NCBI GenBank assembly: GCA_001771135.1
Contig: MESW01000010.1
Location: forward strand, 1-47,748
Reading direction: 5' to 3'
Source of the DNA: a candidate division CPR3 bacterium GWF2_35_18
Lineage (GTDB): Bacteria; Patescibacteriota; CPR3; GWF2-35-18
Length of the DNA: 47,748 nt
Made by a program: the position numbers and the translations under genes. Below, piece by piece: positions 1-8,872 of this stretch (its first letter is position 1; each line of letters starts with the position of its first letter). The notes under the pieces are model-generated. The model had not been told where the DNA came from and ran no database searches. It saw only the letters and a program-made list of their open reading frames with translations.

Positions 1-2
1 TG

Positions 3-137
3 GGAACCTCTAACGTTCAAGAGCTTCCAGATACCGGTGTCTCTATCATAATTATTCTTTTTCTTACCCTAATTACTTTCTGGTTAGCAGTGAACTTCCG
101 CGTGATTGAAAGATTACAAAAATATTTGAGAAGGTAA
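3..137 (+). CDS. C-terminus (5' truncated) of a cell-wall/surface protein with an LPxTG-type sorting signal
   Basis: Frame 3 reads GTSNVQELPDTGVSIIIILFLTLITFWLAVNFRVIERLQKYLRR*: LPDTG, then a hydrophobic helix, then a basic tail. It is not in the ORF track because the start lies outside the window. Confidence 0.75.
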   Translation, partial: GTSNVQELPDTGVSIIIILFLTLITFWLAVNFRVIERLQKYLRR

Positions 138-141
138 ATGC

Positions 142-567
142 ATGAAAAAAATTGGTAAAAACAAACAAAGTTTTGATCTTTATGAATTGACTGAATCCGA
201 GTGCAAAAATCTATTTGCAAAACAGCAAGCATGTTTAAAAAACACCTATCCACATAAGGGAAAAGGCGGATACTCTTCAGCGGTGATGACTGTTTTGGGA
301 CATATTTACGAAGGAGCTTCTTATGAATCTGACACTCAAAGTTTGACCATGCATGGAGAAGCTGTAGCTTTTACTCATGCGAATCTACACGGTGAATCAG
401 AAGTGATCGCCATTACTGGTCCAAATTGTCATATCTGTAAACAGCTTATTTGGGAAAGTTCTTTGCGTTCGAAGATTGATATTATTGTGGTGATTAGAGA
501 AGAAGGAAAAATCAAGCAGATTCCAATTTCAGATTTAATGCCATATCCTTGGCCAGAGATAAAATAG
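142..567 (+). CDS. Cytidine deaminase-like zinc enzyme
   Basis: HGEAVAF motif plus downstream PNCHICKQLIWE (H-x-E ... C-x-x-C) typical of the cytidine deaminase fold. Confidence 0.75.
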   Translation: MKKIGKNKQSFDLYELTESECKNLFAKQQACLKNTYPHKGKGGYSSAVMTVLGHIYEGASYESDTQSLTMHGEAVAFTHANLHGESEVIAITGPNCHICKQLIWESSLRSKIDIIVVIREEGKIKQIPISDLMPYPWPEIK

Positions 568-571
568 ATTT

Positions 572-1738
572 TTAGATTCTTTCGGGAAGACTTTGATAGA
601 GAGAGAGGTATTTCTTGATAATTTTATTCCAGGTATAATTTTTACTAGTTTTAACGCCACTGCTGGCTATCCGCTTTCTTTCTTTTTCATTCTGAAGTAA
701 GTAAACAATCTTTTTCGTGAGATCGTTAACATCTCCTTTTGTAAACAATAAACCATTTTTCCCATTAACAATAAAAGTTTTCAGTCCGCCGACGTTTGAC
801 GCAATTATCGGAGTACCACAAGACATGGATTCCATGGCCACGAGTCCAAAAGTCTCATGGTGTGAAGGCATGATGGTAATGTCAGCACTATTGTAATAAT
901 AGTGTAGGTCTTGATGCGGTTGAGCTTCACGCATAATGATCTTATTTTCCAATCCACAAGACTTTATGAGTTTCTGCATTTCTAAATAATAGGAATCGAG
1001 TTTGTCTCCACCGGTAATAATAAGTTTAAGATTTGGAATGACATCTGAAAGTTGACACAGAGCTTTGATCAAAATAGGGAGACCTTTGATTGGATCCATA
1101 CGACCGACAAAAAGAAGATATTTGTCGTTGGATGAGAGTCTGAGTTTCTGTAAAGATTCTTTTTTGGTGCAGTCGTAAAAATTATTAAAACAGATTCCCG
1201 GAGGAATAATCTCAATTTTTTGGGGATTGGAATGATAATAATGGATCAAGTCATCTTTTTCATGGCTGGTATTAGCAATAATTTTATCCGCTTTTTCCAC
1301 AATTTTTTGTTCATAAGAGACACGTTTTTTGTCCTCAATATAATCTTTCATATAGTATCTTTTAATCTTTTCTAAAGTCCAAAAAGATTGGACTAAGGGT
1401 ATCTGAAGCTGTTTTTTGACTTCAATACCGACAATTCCGGAAAGATAATAAAAAGCGTGAATAAAATCATACGATTTATTATTAGTAATTTCCTTAGCAA
1501 ATTTTTGGGGATTTTTCACAATTTCATCTCGACTAATGGGAAGTTCAAAAAGATTTAAGTTGTTCTGATTTTTTTGATAGGGAAGATTTTCTTTTTGACT
1601 GCTGGTATAAATATCAATTTTATAATAAGAAGGAAGATGGGTTACGAGGTTAAATAAATTTACCTGTCCGCCTCCAGCATGACTTTTACCAAAGAAGGAA
1701 AATGGTGAAATGGGTAGTGCAATGACTGCAATTTTCAT
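572..1738 (-). CDS. Glycosyltransferase family 4 (GT-B)
   Basis: N-terminal GGGQVNLFNLV; C-terminal PSHHETFGLVAMESMSCGTPIIASNVGG (E-x7-E motif). Confidence 0.9.
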   Translation of the reverse strand: MKIAVIALPISPFSFFGKSHAGGGQVNLFNLVTHLPSYYKIDIYTSSQKENLPYQKNQNNLNLFELPISRDEIVKNPQKFAKEITNNKSYDFIHAFYYLSGIVGIEVKKQLQIPLVQSFWTLEKIKRYYMKDYIEDKKRVSYEQKIVEKADKIIANTSHEKDDLIHYYHSNPQKIEIIPPGICFNNFYDCTKKESLQKLRLSSNDKYLLFVGRMDPIKGLPILIKALCQLSDVIPNLKLIITGGDKLDSYYLEMQKLIKSCGLENKIIMREAQPHQDLHYYYNSADITIMPSHHETFGLVAMESMSCGTPIIASNVGGLKTFIVNGKNGLLFTKGDVNDLTKKIVYLLQNEKERKRIASSGVKTSKNYTWNKIIKKYLSLYQSLPERI

Positions 1739-1779
1739 AGTTTCATTATTTTAACCTAACTTATATTTTTTCACAAACT

Positions 1780-2901
1780 TCAGATTTGAGTAAGAAAATA
1801 AATATTAAGGCACGTTGAAATTATCATTATGGGGATAAGTGTCCACAGAATTTTTTGATGTTTTTTTGCCACTTTTTCCAAAACTCCTCCAGACAATATT
1901 GCTATAAATGGATAAAGAGGAAGAAGATACCATGAGAGTTTTGTTTGGGTAAGGGTAATAATTGAAAAAAATAAACAGATTATTAGAAGTAAAAACTGCA
2001 TAGATTTTTCTTGCAACAAGTTTTTTTCCATAAATAGAAAGATTAAGGAAACGAAAAATAAGATAGCGGTCGAGAAAAAATAAGGCGAGAACATAATTTG
2101 AAAATAAAACCAAAAAGGTTCTCCATGTCCTTCTAGAGGTGTTAATCCGCGGGCGAATAAATGATAGTGAAGGTATTCATTGATAAATTGAGAGTCGAAT
2201 TTCACATACATCATGAAGTGCCAGGGAATGATTGCAAGGGCAATTAAAACTAAAATAATTAGACTTTCTTTTTTCGGGAACGGTTTTTCTTTATTTATTA
2301 TTAGTAACAAAATTAGAGAGATAAAAGGGATTAAGCCCAGAGGTCCTTTTATAAGTATGGCTAAAGAAGAAGCTATAATCCCGAAATACGGTAAGGTCTT
2401 TCGCTGTTTGTAAAATTGATAAAAATCATAAAAAGCAACTAGCATAAAAAGAATCTGCAAAGAATCGGAATCAGCTGAACGAAAATTATGAGTGGCAAAA
2501 ATTCCCGCGGGATTACTAATAAATAGCTGTGTAACAGTTAGGAGAAAAAATCCGGAGATTAAACCAGCCTTTGTTGAATATAGAGATTTTCCAATCAAGA
2601 AAACCAATAGAATTATCAGAAATCCGGAGAGAGCCGAGATAAAACGGAAGCCAAAATTATTGGCGCCAAGAATTTGAACACTTGCCATTGTCAAATAATA
2701 AAACAGAGGTGGTTTTTCAAAGAAGAATTTTCCTTCATATTTCAAAATCAAAGGATTTTCTAAATTCAGACTTTCAGTAACGACTTTAATATTTGTTCCT
2801 TCGTCCCAGCGTTGAATCTCAGGACTTCCTAGTTTGTAAAAACAAAAGAGAAGAGAAAGGATGATAAGGAGGATAAAAAGAAATTTTTCTAGAAGTGACA
2901 T
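1780..2901 (-). CDS. ArnT/PMT-like (GT39 family) membrane glycosyltransferase
   Basis: Multi-TM protein with an acidic N-terminal RWDEGTN loop, FFEKPPLFYYLT and ADSDSLQILFML. Confidence 0.8.
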   Translation of the reverse strand: MSLLEKFLFILLIILSLLFCFYKLGSPEIQRWDEGTNIKVVTESLNLENPLILKYEGKFFFEKPPLFYYLTMASVQILGANNFGFRFISALSGFLIILLVFLIGKSLYSTKAGLISGFFLLTVTQLFISNPAGIFATHNFRSADSDSLQILFMLVAFYDFYQFYKQRKTLPYFGIIASSLAILIKGPLGLIPFISLILLLIINKEKPFPKKESLIILVLIALAIIPWHFMMYVKFDSQFINEYLHYHLFARGLTPLEGHGEPFWFYFQIMFSPYFFSTAILFFVSLIFLFMEKNLLQEKSMQFLLLIICLFFSIITLTQTKLSWYLLPLYPFIAILSGGVLEKVAKKHQKILWTLIPIMIISTCLNIYFLTQI

Positions 2902-2915
2902 TTTAGGAATATTAA

Positions 2916-4985
2916 TTAGTAAACGATCATGGCTGTTTTAAAATAACTCCAACGGTTATTGAAGGTATCTTTACTTAAAGAGATATCTCCACGCCAAGGA
3001 TCGTTGATTAAAATCCGATCAGGATTATCTTTGGTGCCAGTGAAACCTTTGACAATATAAGAGTGCATGCCGCTTACTGCATAGATGTACGTTCCGTCCG
3101 TAGCTGTCCAAGAGATATTAGTTGGAGTTGACCAGCCGTTTTGTCCCCAGACCATGACTGGATTTCCTTTTTCAACTTCTGAGAGTAGATCGGTCAAATT
3201 CCAATTGGTCATAATTTGATTACTGCGATATTTGGAAACTGCGGTTGAAATCGGTTCCCAATAAGTGCCGTAGTTTTCAACATAGCCTTTATGAGGATTA
3301 CCGCTACCTCGGGTTCCCACTATTCCAATTTCGTTTTTCAGAGTACTTTCGGAAACTGAAACTCCGCGATAGCTGAGCATCATTCTCGCCGCGGCAATAT
3401 TACAGGTATAAGATTCGGCCTGAGAATATAAGGGAACGTTCAGAGAAAAAATATTCGGACGGGTAGTAAACTGGTTTACATATTTATTTATTGAAGCAAG
3501 ACCATCAATACTTTCAATTCCTGCTTCAATAGTAACATTATAACTAGTACTGTAAGAGAGGCTGTTTTCCAAGGTAAAAATTAAGGTATTTCCATTCCAA
3601 GAGTAGGTGCCGGAGACAGCGGGAGAAATTTTGAATTTACTTTCAGCTGAAGCATGATTTACTTCCTCATTAAAAGTAATCAAGATTTGCGGATTCAAAT
3701 CAATATTCACAGCATGGAGACCGGGAGAGAAACTAATAACTTCAACTGGCCCGATAGTCTTAAATTGGTATTGGATATCGTTTTCGATAATTCCACCTTT
3801 TTTACTAGCAATTCCTTTTGTCAGAATAATTTGATATTCAGTGTCTTTGTTAAAGCTACTTTTAGGTTTGAAGGTTAACTTTTTTTCTTCTACAAAATTT
3901 ACCTCTCCTTCAATTTCGGGCGTGATTCTAAAATAGGAACTGAAATTATTTGTAGCAAGCTCTTCCCCAAATTCAATCAGAATTTCACGGTCAACTTTGA
4001 CCCCTGTTTCTTTATCACTTGGAGAAACGCTTTTTATAAGAGGGGCAGCGACGGTAGTAAAAGACAGTTTATAAATACTTTTTTCCTCACCCTTTTGAAT
4101 AATCTCACTGGTAACTAAATTGATTGAAACCGGAGTCTGAAAAACTTCCCACTGATAATTCGTATTTTGAGGCAGTTTTTGTTTAGGCTTTATAATGATC
4201 ATAGCGGTTCCATTTTTGATAATCTCAGTTTCAATTTCCGGATTGCTAACTACTTTGTACAAACAGTTATTCGAGTCATTTTTATTTAAATCAAGAACTA
4301 GGAATTGATCGGTTAGAATATCAGTGTCTTCATTTGTAATAGAACTCTCAGTTACTAAAGGAAGGGAGTCACTCTCAAACTCTAAATAGTGTTCGTTTCC
4401 CGGATCAGAAAAAAGGGGATTTGCAATATAAGAAACATAAATCATAACTTTTTGTTCCGGAAGAAAAGATTGTTGCGGAATAAATTCGATTTTTCTGGTA
4501 AAAGGAAGAAAACCAAAATATTTATAAATTTTCCACTCACCCAGAATTTCTGGATTCATGTGCGGATCGATTTTATCTGCATAAATAGGAGAATTAAAAA
4601 TGATGGTAATTGGTTTTCGAGAATCATTGTAAACACTCTTTGCTACGGCCGGTTTGATATTAACAAGGGTATAAAGTCCATATATTGAGAGTGGCAGAAT
4701 TAGTAAATTCAGAATGATAAAGGTGTAGGTTTTTGTAATCTTAATAAAGGAATAAACCGTATCTATTTTGTCTTTTGGGGGAGATTTTTTGGTGTTTGTC
4801 GGTGAAGAATTTGTAGAAGAGTATAGGGGAACGATTGCTTCCAGCGCTTTTTTGGCTGCTCTTTCATTTTTCTTTTTAATTATTTTGCGCGTGATAACAA
4901 AAATATCTACTGCGATAATAGTGATTGCGCAGAGTAATAAGAGACAAAACTGTATTTCAAAAAGATTGTCTGTAATTATTTCCAT
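2916..4985 (-). CDS. Membrane-anchored protein with Ig-like (SbsA/Big_5-like) repeats and a C-terminal C39-like cysteine peptidase domain
   Basis: N-terminal TM segments; repeats of the type SPSDKETGVKVDREILIEFGEEL...TEYQIILTKGI; C-terminal VPLYSQAESYTCNIAAARMML ... GMHSYIVKGF ... INDPW (Cys/His/Asp). Confidence 0.75.
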   Translation of the reverse strand: MEIITDNLFEIQFCLLLLCAITIIAVDIFVITRKIIKKKNERAAKKALEAIVPLYSSTNSSPTNTKKSPPKDKIDTVYSFIKITKTYTFIILNLLILPLSIYGLYTLVNIKPAVAKSVYNDSRKPITIIFNSPIYADKIDPHMNPEILGEWKIYKYFGFLPFTRKIEFIPQQSFLPEQKVMIYVSYIANPLFSDPGNEHYLEFESDSLPLVTESSITNEDTDILTDQFLVLDLNKNDSNNCLYKVVSNPEIETEIIKNGTAMIIIKPKQKLPQNTNYQWEVFQTPVSINLVTSEIIQKGEEKSIYKLSFTTVAAPLIKSVSPSDKETGVKVDREILIEFGEELATNNFSSYFRITPEIEGEVNFVEEKKLTFKPKSSFNKDTEYQIILTKGIASKKGGIIENDIQYQFKTIGPVEVISFSPGLHAVNIDLNPQILITFNEEVNHASAESKFKISPAVSGTYSWNGNTLIFTLENSLSYSTSYNVTIEAGIESIDGLASINKYVNQFTTRPNIFSLNVPLYSQAESYTCNIAAARMMLSYRGVSVSESTLKNEIGIVGTRGSGNPHKGYVENYGTYWEPISTAVSKYRSNQIMTNWNLTDLLSEVEKGNPVMVWGQNGWSTPTNISWTATDGTYIYAVSGMHSYIVKGFTGTKDNPDRILINDPWRGDISLSKDTFNNRWSYFKTAMIVY

Positions 4986-7840
4986 AGTTCGTAAATATCA
5001 TTCATGGTAACATAAAATACCGGTCCTTTATCTTCACTATACAAATGATCGTCAATACTGTTTAGAATAAGCTCCATTTTGGCTTCATCTTGAGATTCTT
5101 TGGATTGAAACCACTGCGGGTGAGATAAATAGACCACGGCTTTAGGGGTATCAATAATTGGGTGATCGTAATTTTGATAAAATCGATTTAACATATTTTC
5201 GCCGCTGTATGCCCATGAATCAGCTCCGTTATTGGGGATTTCCAAAATATTAAAGGTATTATTTGAAGTGATATTCTGATTATTTTTATCCGGATAAAAT
5301 GGTTGTGATAAAGAATTTAAATCCCAAGGACTAGTAAGAATTCCTCCCCAGAGATATTTTTCCCGACCAGAAGCATCGTATTTAAAACCTTGATTTTGTA
5401 GAACTTGTAAAACTTTTTCATCTGCAAACCAACCGCCAGCTCGATATCCACTCGGATTGGAAAATCCGTGAACTTGAAATTGTTTTATTGCCCAAGCGAT
5501 AATTTTCCCCAACTCTTCTTCTGTATAGCTAGTTGTTAAAACGTCGTAACCGTCAGTATTTTTTCCCCACTTTGATTCTTTCCGTACGCTAACTCCGGAG
5601 GCTTCAATTAGATCATAATGCATGTGCAGATGTAGTTGAACCTCATCACCATAAATTTCCTGTCTTTGTTTTACAAAAGAGGTTAGATAGTTAGCTCTTT
5701 CTGCTGAAACCACTGAAGGAAGATAAATCCGCGGATTAAAAAAGTGAGTGAGGGGGATATTATAATGTCGGTTTACTTGAGCCGTAATTGCGTCTAAATA
5801 GCTTTGATTGACATCGAAACCTTCCCAATCAAATGTCCAAGCTACGTAGACCGGAGCCGAAAGATAAAATTGCTGTTTGCTTCCAAGAGGTATGCTTTGT
5901 TCATTTTCACAAAAAATTGTATAGGTATTATAATTTATCTTTTGAAGATCAATAACAGCTTGATATTTTTGCGTTCCAATCTCTTGTAGCTTTTCTCGAA
6001 TGCCAGCCTCAGGAATTTGATAATAGAGATCTTCGGTTTCATTACTTCTAACTTCTACAGTAAAGATTAAAGAGGATAATCCGTATTTCTTTGGTGCGTT
6101 TTTGGTATACCACTGTCGATCGATTGTGGTTAGATATTTTTGATGATAGCTATCTGCGAGGATAATTTTATAATTGGAGATGTTATCTGATTGATTATTA
6201 AAATTATTCTTAGCAATAGGGAAATCGGTTCCATAATAGAGGAAATAACGGTTATCGTTTTTTAAGGGATAAATTTTTTCTTTCAGATTAAAAGTAATTG
6301 TGGTATTTGTCGTTCCCGAATTTTCAATTTTAAAAGGTATTTGGAAGTAGTGGTTATCTAGAAAGTAAACAAGGAGAAGATCTGTACCGTTTTCCTTTGA
6401 TTGTTCTTTTTCGACCATTTCCTGATGATTAAAAGTTAAGGCAATGGAAGTGCTATCATTGATAGCGACAATCGAAGAGATGTTTTGAACATCCAGTTGT
6501 TTAAAGTAATTGTAATTCTGATTAAACCAGGGTAACTCTCCGTTATCGATTATTTCCAAAGTAACAGAAGGAAGTGGTTCAATATTTCTCTGGAAGATAC
6601 GGCTAGGATCAATGGTGCTTCCAAATAGTGTTCCTTTACCGTAATTCAGATTCCAAATAACAATACCAATGAGAGTAAAAGCGAGAATGAAGTGTCTTTT
6701 TTTGGGGCGATATTTTCCTTTTCCGGAAGGATTTAACCGTGGGAGTCTAAAGATTGACGGCGAAATTTTCCAATTTAAAGAGGAGATAAATGCCGAGAGA
6801 ATAAAAAGAACAAATAATAAAAGAGTTACGGTTATTGGACTTGTGAACTGTCTTCCACCCAAATTTTGATATAAGAAGAGTAGTAGTAAATGGACGATAA
6901 AAAGATCGAAGGCGTCCCGACCAAAATAATTCATCACTTCCCAAAAAAGATCAAAGGGTTTAATTTTTTTGGTATTGTCATAGATAAGATAAAGCAAAAA
7001 AACACTAACAACACCTAAAGCTAAAAAGTTTATCGAAGGTGGCCAACGGTGAAGAGGTTCGAGCAGTGGTAGATAATATTGGTTACTGATAAACGAGGCG
7101 AAGATAATAAAAATTGTTAAAATAATCCCCGCTTTGAGTTCCAATGATTCGCGTATTGACAAGGAGGTTGTATGAAAAAGATATCTACCCCAATAAATTC
7201 CAAAAAGAAAAACCGGAAGATATTGAAATAGGGGGAAATAAAGAAGGCTAGCGTCTCCCACAAAAAGAGCCTTGATTTCCTTATACGGAGAAGGAATATT
7301 TAAAGTATATAAAAGCATTCCTAAAAAATAGAAAATGATAGAGATAACTGCTGTGAGCAATAAACTGGAAGAAAGTTTTCGATAAATTTTTCGCAAGACG
7401 ATGCTGGAGAAGCTGAGGAAAATAAACGGAAACAAAAATTCGGTAAAATTGGGAACGTCTTGAAAAATAAAGATAGCAGTAATTTTCCGTAGATCAATAG
7501 GATAGATACTAAATATATTAGCTCTAACGACAAAAGCTAGGATATAAAATCCAATAAGAAGGTAAAATGTTCGGGAAAAAAACTTTTTAGTTTTTTCTTT
7601 TAAAACAGTATTATTTTGAAGATATCCATAATACAATGAAGCGCCAGAGACAAATAGAAACATGGTAAAACAGATAATATTTCCGGTGCGGGCGATTGTG
7701 GTTAGAATTAGATTAGAACTATCATGAAAGAAGAAGATTCCGTGAGCTAAAATCATGAAGATTACTGAAATACCACGGATAAAGTCTAGAGAATCTTCTC
7801 GTTTAATATTAAGGCTTTGTTGATTATGACTTTCGTTCAT
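4976..7840 (-). CDS. Acyltransferase-type multi-TM domain fused to a polysaccharide deacetylase-like domain
   Basis: N-terminus DSLDFIRGISVIFMILAHGIFFF and about 10 TM segments; C-terminus VYVAWTFDWEGFDV ... LHLHMHYDL ... GYRAGGWFAD ... LSHPQW. The listed ORF begins at 7885, but ATG 7840 (MNESHNQQ) is preferred because a candidate promoter lies at 7857-7884. Confidence 0.7.
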   Translation of the reverse strand: MNESHNQQSLNIKREDSLDFIRGISVIFMILAHGIFFFHDSSNLILTTIARTGNIICFTMFLFVSGASLYYGYLQNNTVLKEKTKKFFSRTFYLLIGFYILAFVVRANIFSIYPIDLRKITAIFIFQDVPNFTEFLFPFIFLSFSSIVLRKIYRKLSSSLLLTAVISIIFYFLGMLLYTLNIPSPYKEIKALFVGDASLLYFPLFQYLPVFLFGIYWGRYLFHTTSLSIRESLELKAGIILTIFIIFASFISNQYYLPLLEPLHRWPPSINFLALGVVSVFLLYLIYDNTKKIKPFDLFWEVMNYFGRDAFDLFIVHLLLLFLYQNLGGRQFTSPITVTLLLFVLFILSAFISSLNWKISPSIFRLPRLNPSGKGKYRPKKRHFILAFTLIGIVIWNLNYGKGTLFGSTIDPSRIFQRNIEPLPSVTLEIIDNGELPWFNQNYNYFKQLDVQNISSIVAINDSTSIALTFNHQEMVEKEQSKENGTDLLLVYFLDNHYFQIPFKIENSGTTNTTITFNLKEKIYPLKNDNRYFLYYGTDFPIAKNNFNNQSDNISNYKIILADSYHQKYLTTIDRQWYTKNAPKKYGLSSLIFTVEVRSNETEDLYYQIPEAGIREKLQEIGTQKYQAVIDLQKINYNTYTIFCENEQSIPLGSKQQFYLSAPVYVAWTFDWEGFDVNQSYLDAITAQVNRHYNIPLTHFFNPRIYLPSVVSAERANYLTSFVKQRQEIYGDEVQLHLHMHYDLIEASGVSVRKESKWGKNTDGYDVLTTSYTEEELGKIIAWAIKQFQVHGFSNPSGYRAGGWFADEKVLQVLQNQGFKYDASGREKYLWGGILTSPWDLNSLSQPFYPDKNNQNITSNNTFNILEIPNNGADSWAYSGENMLNRFYQNYDHPIIDTPKAVVYLSHPQWFQSKESQDEAKMELILNSIDDHLYSEDKGPVFYVTMNDIYELWK

Positions 7841-7856
7841 CCGAAATAATTTATTT

Positions 7857-7906
7857 TCTATAGTGAACTCAAAACAAAATGACATTTCCTTTTGAGTTCA
7901 TTTATA
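7857..7906 (-). promoter_or_regulatory. Candidate promoter (minus strand ATGTCA-N17-TATAGA) overlapped by an 11-bp inverted repeat (TGAACTCAAAA ... TTTTGAGTTCA)
   Basis: Arms at 7864-7874 and 7890-7900; -10 TATAGA on the minus strand at 7862-7857, just upstream of ATG 7840. Confidence 0.5.
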
Positions 7907-8048
7907 ACGATTTTCAATTATTAAATCTGACACTCTGTTTTGGAATCGCTATATATTAGAATACCAATTATGGATTATTTTGTACATTCACATAAATTAA
8001 TTACCTGTTTTAATGATAGCTTAAATTTGAAAATCGTACATTTTACTC

Positions 8049-8076
8049 TTGACAAGTATTAGCAGACAGATATAAT
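8049..8076 (+). promoter_or_regulatory. Consensus sigma70-type promoter for hrcA
   Basis: TTGACA (8049-8054)-N16-TATAAT (8071-8076). Confidence 0.8.
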
Positions 8077-8085
8077 AAGTGCTAG
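8059..8085 (+). promoter_or_regulatory. Degenerate CIRCE operator
   Basis: TTAGCAGAC-N9-AAGTGCTAG versus consensus TTAGCACTC-N9-GAGTGCTAA: 7/9 matches in each arm, exact 9-nt spacer, overlaps the -10, upstream of hrcA. Confidence 0.7.
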
Positions 8086-8137
8086 TAAGATTTCTAGTTT
8101 TTTAATAGCTTGGAAATCACACTAAAGGAGGCTTTAT

Positions 8138-8866
8138 ATGCCAGATCTTTCGGAAAGACAAGCAAAACTGCTTCAGGTAATTATTGATGAATATGTGGCT
8201 ACGGCCGAACCGGTTGGTTCAGAAACAATTGTTAAAAAATTTGATCTTGGAGTTTCTCCCGCTACTATTCGTAACGATATGGTTAGACTGGCAGAAGAAG
8301 GATATTTAGAAAAATCATACTCTTCATCTGGTCGTGTGCCGACTCCGCTTGGTTTTCGTTTTTACATCAAAACTTTGATGGCTGAGAAAAAATTACCAGT
8401 AGCTTCCGAAGTCGCTCTACGTCAAAGACTTTATGAAAAGAGATTTAAAGAAGAAGATTTTCTACGCGATGCGGTTTCGGCGCTAGCCACTGAAACCAAT
8501 AAAATGGCGATGGGAAGTATTGAAAACGGGCCTTTTTATTATGCTGGAATTGCGAATATTTTAGATGCGCCTGAGTTTTTTGACATCGATCTAACCAAAA
8601 CTGTTTTGGGTTTACTTGATCAACAGGAATATTTATGGAATATGCTATCAAAAGTAGTTTCTGATGAACCGGTGACTGTCCTTATTGGTGACGAATCAGG
8701 GATGCAGATGATGAGACCTTGTTCGATTGTTTTTTCGAAATATCAGCTTGGAAATAGAGAAGGTTATGTCGGAATTTTGGGACCAGCCCGAATGAAATAT
8801 CCTCAAGTGGTTCCAACCGTGCGTTATATCCGTAATCTAATTGAGGAACTTTTGGGAAATTGGTGA
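8138..8866 (+). CDS. hrcA: Heat-inducible transcription repressor HrcA (short form)
   Basis: N-terminal wHTH LSERQAKLLQVIIDEYVATAEPVGSETIVKKF...SPATIRNDMVRLAEEGYLEKSYSSSGRVPTPLGFRFY; linked to grpE/dnaK; SD aaaggagg upstream. Confidence 0.88.
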   Translation: MPDLSERQAKLLQVIIDEYVATAEPVGSETIVKKFDLGVSPATIRNDMVRLAEEGYLEKSYSSSGRVPTPLGFRFYIKTLMAEKKLPVASEVALRQRLYEKRFKEEDFLRDAVSALATETNKMAMGSIENGPFYYAGIANILDAPEFFDIDLTKTVLGLLDQQEYLWNMLSKVVSDEPVTVLIGDESGMQMMRPCSIVFSKYQLGNREGYVGILGPARMKYPQVVPTVRYIRNLIEELLGNW

Positions 8867-8872
8867 GCTTAA

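Noticed and set aside
7841-7885. Extended start MSFCFEFTIENKLFR for the acyltransferase fusion
   Set aside because: The extension lies across a candidate promoter and palindrome; ATG 7840 is more plausible.
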